Source: Granulosicoccus sp045110475
GTDB lineage: Bacteria; Pseudomonadota; Gammaproteobacteria; Granulosicoccales; Granulosicoccaceae
NCBI GenBank assembly: GCA_045110475.1
Contig: JBGCGC010000007.1
Span: forward strand, 5,338 to 69,337
Reading direction: 5' to 3'
DNA length: 64,000 bases
Shown in pieces: positions 60,354 through 64,000 of this stretch. Made by a program: the position numbers and the translations under genes. Within the stretch, counting starts at the first letter, position 1, and each line of letters opens with the position of its first letter. Under the pieces are notes generated by a model that was not told the DNA's origin, made no database searches, and saw only the letters and a program-made list of their open reading frames with translations.

Positions 60354-63300
60354 TTGTCGATCAAGAAAATCCTTGTTGCCAACCGCTCTGAGATCGCCAT
60401 TCGCATCTTCAGGGCCGCCAACGAACTCAACATCAAGACGGTAGCTGTCTGGGCGCAGGAAGACAAACTGGCGCTGCACAGGTTCAAGGCCGACGAAGCC
60501 TATCAGGTCGGTGCTGGTCCCCATCTGGACGAAACCATGGGACCTATCGAATCCTACCTTTCCATTGATGAAATATTGCGGGTTGCCAGGCTCTCAGGGG
60601 CTGATGCGATCCATCCAGGCTATGGCCTGTTGTCGGAAAGCCCGGAATTTGTCGATGCTTGCGATGCCGCAGGAATTATATTTATCGGCCCCAAAGCTGA
60701 CACCATGCGTCGCCTTGGAAACAAGGTGGCTGCTCGTAACCTGGCCGTTGAAGCAGGCGTGCCTGTTGTACCGGCAACCAAACCTCTACCCGACGACCTG
60801 CCTACCATCAAGAAAATGGCAGCTGAAATTGGTTATCCCATCATGCTCAAGGCCTCTTGGGGTGGTGGTGGACGTGGCATGCGCACCATTCGCAGCGAAG
60901 AGGATCTGGACAAGGAGGCTAACGAGGCCCGGCGAGAAGCACGCGCAGCGTTTGGCAAGGACGAAATCTATCTGGAGAAACTGGTTGAACGTGCCCGCCA
61001 CGTTGAGGCCCAGATTCTGGGTGATGCGCATGGCAATGCCGTACACCTGTTCGAACGTGACTGTACGGTTCAGCGCCGCAACCAGAAGGTTGTCGAGCGT
61101 GCGCCTGCACCTTATCTAGACCAAAAGCAACGCGAAGAGCTCAGCAGCTATGCCCTGAAGATTGCCAACGCTACCTCTTATCTGGGTGCCGGTACCGTTG
61201 AGTTTCTGATGGACATGGATACCGGCTCGTTTTACTTCATCGAAGTCAATCCGCGCGTTCAGGTGGAACACACTGTGACCGAAGAGGTCACTGGGATAGA
61301 CATCATCAAGGCTCAGATTCACTTGGTGGAAGGACATCCCATTGGTAGTCCGGAGTCTGGCGTACCGGCACAGGAAGACATTCACCTGAACGGTCATGCC
61401 ATGCAATGTCGAATCACCACCGAAGATCCCGAACAGAATTTTGTACCTGACTACGGACGCATTACAGCCTACCGTGGTGCTTCAGGATTTGGTATTCGAC
61501 TGGATGGTGGTACCGCCTACTCCGGTGCGGTTATCAACCGATTTTATGACCCCTTGCTTGAGAAGGTAACTGCGTGGGCGCCCACCTCGGATGAAGTTAT
61601 CCGCCGTATGGATCGTGCTTTGCGCGAGTTCCGGATTCGTGGTGTGGCCACCAATCTGACTTTTCTGGAAAATGTGATCGGCCATCCAAGCTTTCTCAAT
61701 AACAGTTATACCACGCGTTTCATCGATACGACCCCCGAACTCTTTGAGCAGGTTAAACGTAAGGATCGGGCCACCAAGCTACTGACCTACATTGCCGATG
61801 TCACGGTCAACGGTCATCCTGAAACACGCGAACGTCCGATGCCCCGTGCTGATGCACTGGAGCCAGTTGCTCCCTGGTTCGAAGGAGAGCTGCAACCCGG
61901 TACCAAAAACCGCCTCGATGACATAGGACCTGCAAAATTTGCACAATGGTTGCGCGATACACCGCATGTTCTGGTGACAGACACTACCATGCGTGATTCG
62001 CACCAGTCCCTGTTGGCAACGCGAATGCGTACTAACGACATTATCAACATTGGCGAATCCTACGCCAAGGGCTTGCCAGAACTACTCTCACTAGAGTGCT
62101 GGGGTGGTGCCACATTCGATGTCAGTATGCGTTTTCTGACCGAGGATCCGTGGGAGCGACTGGAGATGATTCGCGAACGCGTACCCAACATCCTGTTACA
62201 GATGCTGATACGTGGTGCCAATGGTGTTGGCTACACAAATTACCCTGACAACGTCGTCACGCACTTCATCAAGCAAGCGGCGACATCGGGTATTGATTTG
62301 TTTCGTGTATTCGACTGCTTCAACTGGGTGGATAACATGCGTGTATCAATGGATGCCATCCTTGCCGAAGACAAGCTGTGCGAAGCATCTATCTGCTACA
62401 CCGGTGATATGCTTGATCCGGCGCGTAGTAAGTACAATCTCAAGTACTACATCGATCTGGCAAAGGAGCTTGAAAAGGCGGGTGCCCATATATTGTGTAT
62501 CAAGGATATGGGAGGACTCATGAAACCCGCGGCAGCATCGGTGCTGTTCAAGGAGCTACGCAACGAGATAGGACTGCCAACTCACTTTCACACACATGAT
62601 ACGTCGGGAATCTCAGCAGCAACAACACTGGCAGCGGTAGAAGGGGGGGTTGATGCTATCGATGGAGCCATGGATGCTCTGTCCGGTCTCACCTCGCAGC
62701 CTTGCCTCGGTTCGCTGGTCGCCGCCATGCGTGGCACCCCTCGCGACTCGGGACTCAGTCGCGAAACCATTGAGCAAATCTCCTTTTACTGGGAGGCCGT
62801 GCGTAATCAGTATGCCGCGTTCGAAAGTGATCTCAAAGGTCCGGCTTCAGAGGTTTATCTGCATGAAATGCCAGGTGGACAATTCACCAATCTCAAGGAG
62901 CAGGCGCGATCCATGGGCCTTGACTCGCGCTGGCACGAAGTGGCAAAAGCCTATAGTGATGTCAATCAGATGTTTGGCGATATCGTAAAAGTCACGCCCT
63001 CCTCCAAAGTGGTTGGTGATATGGCACTGATGATGATCAGTCAGGATCTGAGTATTCAGGATGTGGAAAATCCGGATAAGGACATCTCTTTCCCGGATTC
63101 AGTTGTTGCCATGATGCGTGGAGAATTAAGCCAGACACCCGGTGGTTTCCCGGAGGGAATACGTAACAAGGTTCTCAAAGGCGAAACAGCAATGTCTGAA
63201 CGCGCCAGCGCAGTCATGCCTGCCGCTGATCTGGCAGCTACCAGACAACAGCTTGCGGAGAAACTGGAACACGAAGTAAGCGAACAGGAACTTGCCTCCT

Positions 63301-63827
63301 ACAATATGTACCCTAAAGTTTTTACCGACTTTGCGGCAACTCAGGAATTATATGGGCCCACCAGTGCCTTACCCACACCGGTTTACTTCTATGGCATGAA
63401 AACAGGCGATGAAGTTTTCATCGAGATTGAAAAGGGCAAAACACTGGTGGTGCGATGTCTGGCCGTTGGTGAGATAAACGACAAGGGCATGAAGCGCGTC
63501 TTCTTCGAACTTAATGGCCAGCCGCGATCCATTGCCGTACCCGATAGGCTGCTAGGTGCCAGTGCCGCCGCGGTGCGCCCCAAGGCAGAACTTGGTGATA
63601 ACACGCAGGTGGGAGCACCAATGCCGGGCGTTGTCTCCACCGTTAATGTCTCCGCCGGGCAGACCGTGGAAACAGGCGACGTACTCTTGTCGATCGAAGC
63701 CATGAAAATGGAGACGGCTATTTACAGCGAGGTGGACGGCGTTGTCGAAGAACTGTTGGTCAAGGCAGGTGATCAGATCGATGCCAAGGATCTGATGGTG
63801 AAGCTGACCGTAGCTGAGACAGCCTAG
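60354..63827 (+). CDS. pyc: Pyruvate carboxylase (single-chain, biotin-dependent)
   Basis: A 1157-residue enzyme starting at TTG 60354, supported by AGGAG 9 nt upstream and by the family N-terminus SIKKILVANRSEIAIRIFRA. Domains: biotin carboxylase (about 1-450; ATP-grasp loop KASWGGGGRGMR), carboxyltransferase (about 535-830; TTMRDSHQSLLATRMRT, the metal-site HTHDTSG), allosteric/tetramerisation region, and C-terminal BCCP with biotin Lys1118 in EAMKMETA. It converts pyruvate and bicarbonate to oxaloacetate. The all-in-one architecture is usual for many bacteria but less common in gammaproteobacteria, which often have the two-subunit form. Confidence 0.96.
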   Translation: MSIKKILVANRSEIAIRIFRAANELNIKTVAVWAQEDKLALHRFKADEAYQVGAGPHLDETMGPIESYLSIDEILRVARLSGADAIHPGYGLLSESPEFVDACDAAGIIFIGPKADTMRRLGNKVAARNLAVEAGVPVVPATKPLPDDLPTIKKMAAEIGYPIMLKASWGGGGRGMRTIRSEEDLDKEANEARREARAAFGKDEIYLEKLVERARHVEAQILGDAHGNAVHLFERDCTVQRRNQKVVERAPAPYLDQKQREELSSYALKIANATSYLGAGTVEFLMDMDTGSFYFIEVNPRVQVEHTVTEEVTGIDIIKAQIHLVEGHPIGSPESGVPAQEDIHLNGHAMQCRITTEDPEQNFVPDYGRITAYRGASGFGIRLDGGTAYSGAVINRFYDPLLEKVTAWAPTSDEVIRRMDRALREFRIRGVATNLTFLENVIGHPSFLNNSYTTRFIDTTPELFEQVKRKDRATKLLTYIADVTVNGHPETRERPMPRADALEPVAPWFEGELQPGTKNRLDDIGPAKFAQWLRDTPHVLVTDTTMRDSHQSLLATRMRTNDIINIGESYAKGLPELLSLECWGGATFDVSMRFLTEDPWERLEMIRERVPNILLQMLIRGANGVGYTNYPDNVVTHFIKQAATSGIDLFRVFDCFNWVDNMRVSMDAILAEDKLCEASICYTGDMLDPARSKYNLKYYIDLAKELEKAGAHILCIKDMGGLMKPAAASVLFKELRNEIGLPTHFHTHDTSGISAATTLAAVEGGVDAIDGAMDALSGLTSQPCLGSLVAAMRGTPRDSGLSRETIEQISFYWEAVRNQYAAFESDLKGPASEVYLHEMPGGQFTNLKEQARSMGLDSRWHEVAKAYSDVNQMFGDIVKVTPSSKVVGDMALMMISQDLSIQDVENPDKDISFPDSVVAMMRGELSQTPGGFPEGIRNKVLKGETAMSERASAVMPAADLAATRQQLAEKLEHEVSEQELASYNMYPKVFTDFAATQELYGPTSALPTPVYFYGMKTGDEVFIEIEKGKTLVVRCLAVGEINDKGMKRVFFELNGQPRSIAVPDRLLGASAAAVRPKAELGDNTQVGAPMPGVVSTVNVSAGQTVETGDVLLSIEAMKMETAIYSEVDGVVEELLVKAGDQIDAKDLMVKLTVAETA

Positions 63828-63831
63828 GAGT

Positions 63832-64000
63832 CTGCGCGGCCGGAGGCGGCCCCGTAGAAAACGATCGAGCGAGAGTAGTCTAATTTTGTGCTCATTTGAG
63901 GAGTTTAGCTGGCTAAGTGACGAAAATGAGCGCAAAATTTGGCCAAAAGTGGGCTGCTCGTAGCCGATTGATTTCTGCGGGGCCGCCTCCGGCCGCGCAG
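63832..64000. repeat. Large imperfect inverted-repeat element after pyc (reaches the window edge)
   Basis: The arm at 63832-63860 (starting CTGCGCGGCCGGAGGCGGCC) is the reverse complement of 63972-64000 (ending GGCCGCCTCCGGCCGCGCAG) over 29 bp with one mismatch. An inner pair lies at 63881-63897 (AATTTTGTGCTCATTT) and 63923-63940 (AAATGAGCGCAAAATT). It has no ORF. It could be a MITE, a terminator-like giant hairpin, or a repetitive extragenic element; the right arm ends exactly at the window edge and may extend. Confidence 0.8.

Overview
The window reads as chromosome of an aerobic, probably marine, gammaproteobacterium. The pointers are a DUF3581 protein, a GreB-type elongation factor, the prkA-yeaH-spoVR stress cluster, a multi-subunit Mrp-type Na+/H+ antiporter, aerobic CO dehydrogenase and many secreted calcium- or cadherin-type surface proteins. 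A genus-level guess (Granulosicoccus- or Arenicella-like) would be inference only. No phage, transposase, CRISPR array or rRNA was seen.

Layout. 1-5919 (minus): an Mrp/Mnh cation/proton antiporter operon in the order E-F-G-DUF4040-B-C-D-second D-like-small membrane protein, running off the left edge. 6165-10750 (plus): two paralogous surface lipoproteins with a CE6/SASA acetylesterase domain, a membrane acyltransferase-3 and a small unknown gene. 10755-14229 (minus): recQ, a DUF3581 protein and a gamma-glutamylcyclotransferase-like protein. 14356-17752 (plus): a three-gene secreted copper-amine-oxidase-like cassette. 17764-22463 (minus): spoVR-yeaH-prkA. 23045-23530 (plus): greB.

23688-38578 (minus): fifteen tightly packed co-directional genes. 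They begin with coxMSL of form I carbon monoxide dehydrogenase (AYRCSFR active-site loop), followed by coxD, coxE, an XdhC/CoxF gene and coxG, then a TIGR04076-like protein, an aldo/keto reductase, a complete branched-chain-amino-acid-type ABC transporter and an aldo/keto reductase-RidA fusion. A molybdopterin-binding/cytidylyltransferase fusion (38839-40428) is divergent from coxM and is well placed to make the MCD cofactor for CoxL. A 14-bp perfect tandem repeat lies in the shared promoter region.

40765-41250 (minus): a GAF protein. 41971-45572 (plus): a second amine-oxidase-like cassette (PepSY/N-domain-like partner plus a 922-residue multidomain protein). 45703-54852 (minus): a 3049-residue cadherin-repeat surface protein. 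55395-57277: a lipoprotein and a DUF1643 protein. 57345-57421: tRNA-Arg(TCG), whose 3' end begins a duplicated 158-bp block packed with hairpins. 57956-60249 (plus): an HTH protein, a periplasmic YceI protein and a cytochrome b561-YceI fusion. 60354-63827: single-chain pyruvate carboxylase from a TTG start. The last 169 bases are a large imperfect inverted repeat without an ORF.

The most unusual content is (i) two separate copies of a split, secreted copper-amine-oxidase-like module, one carrying a tandem pseudoenzyme, (ii) the hairpin-rich duplicated block tied to tRNA-Arg, and (iii) form I CO dehydrogenase apparently co-transcribed with a Liv transporter and aldo/keto reductases.
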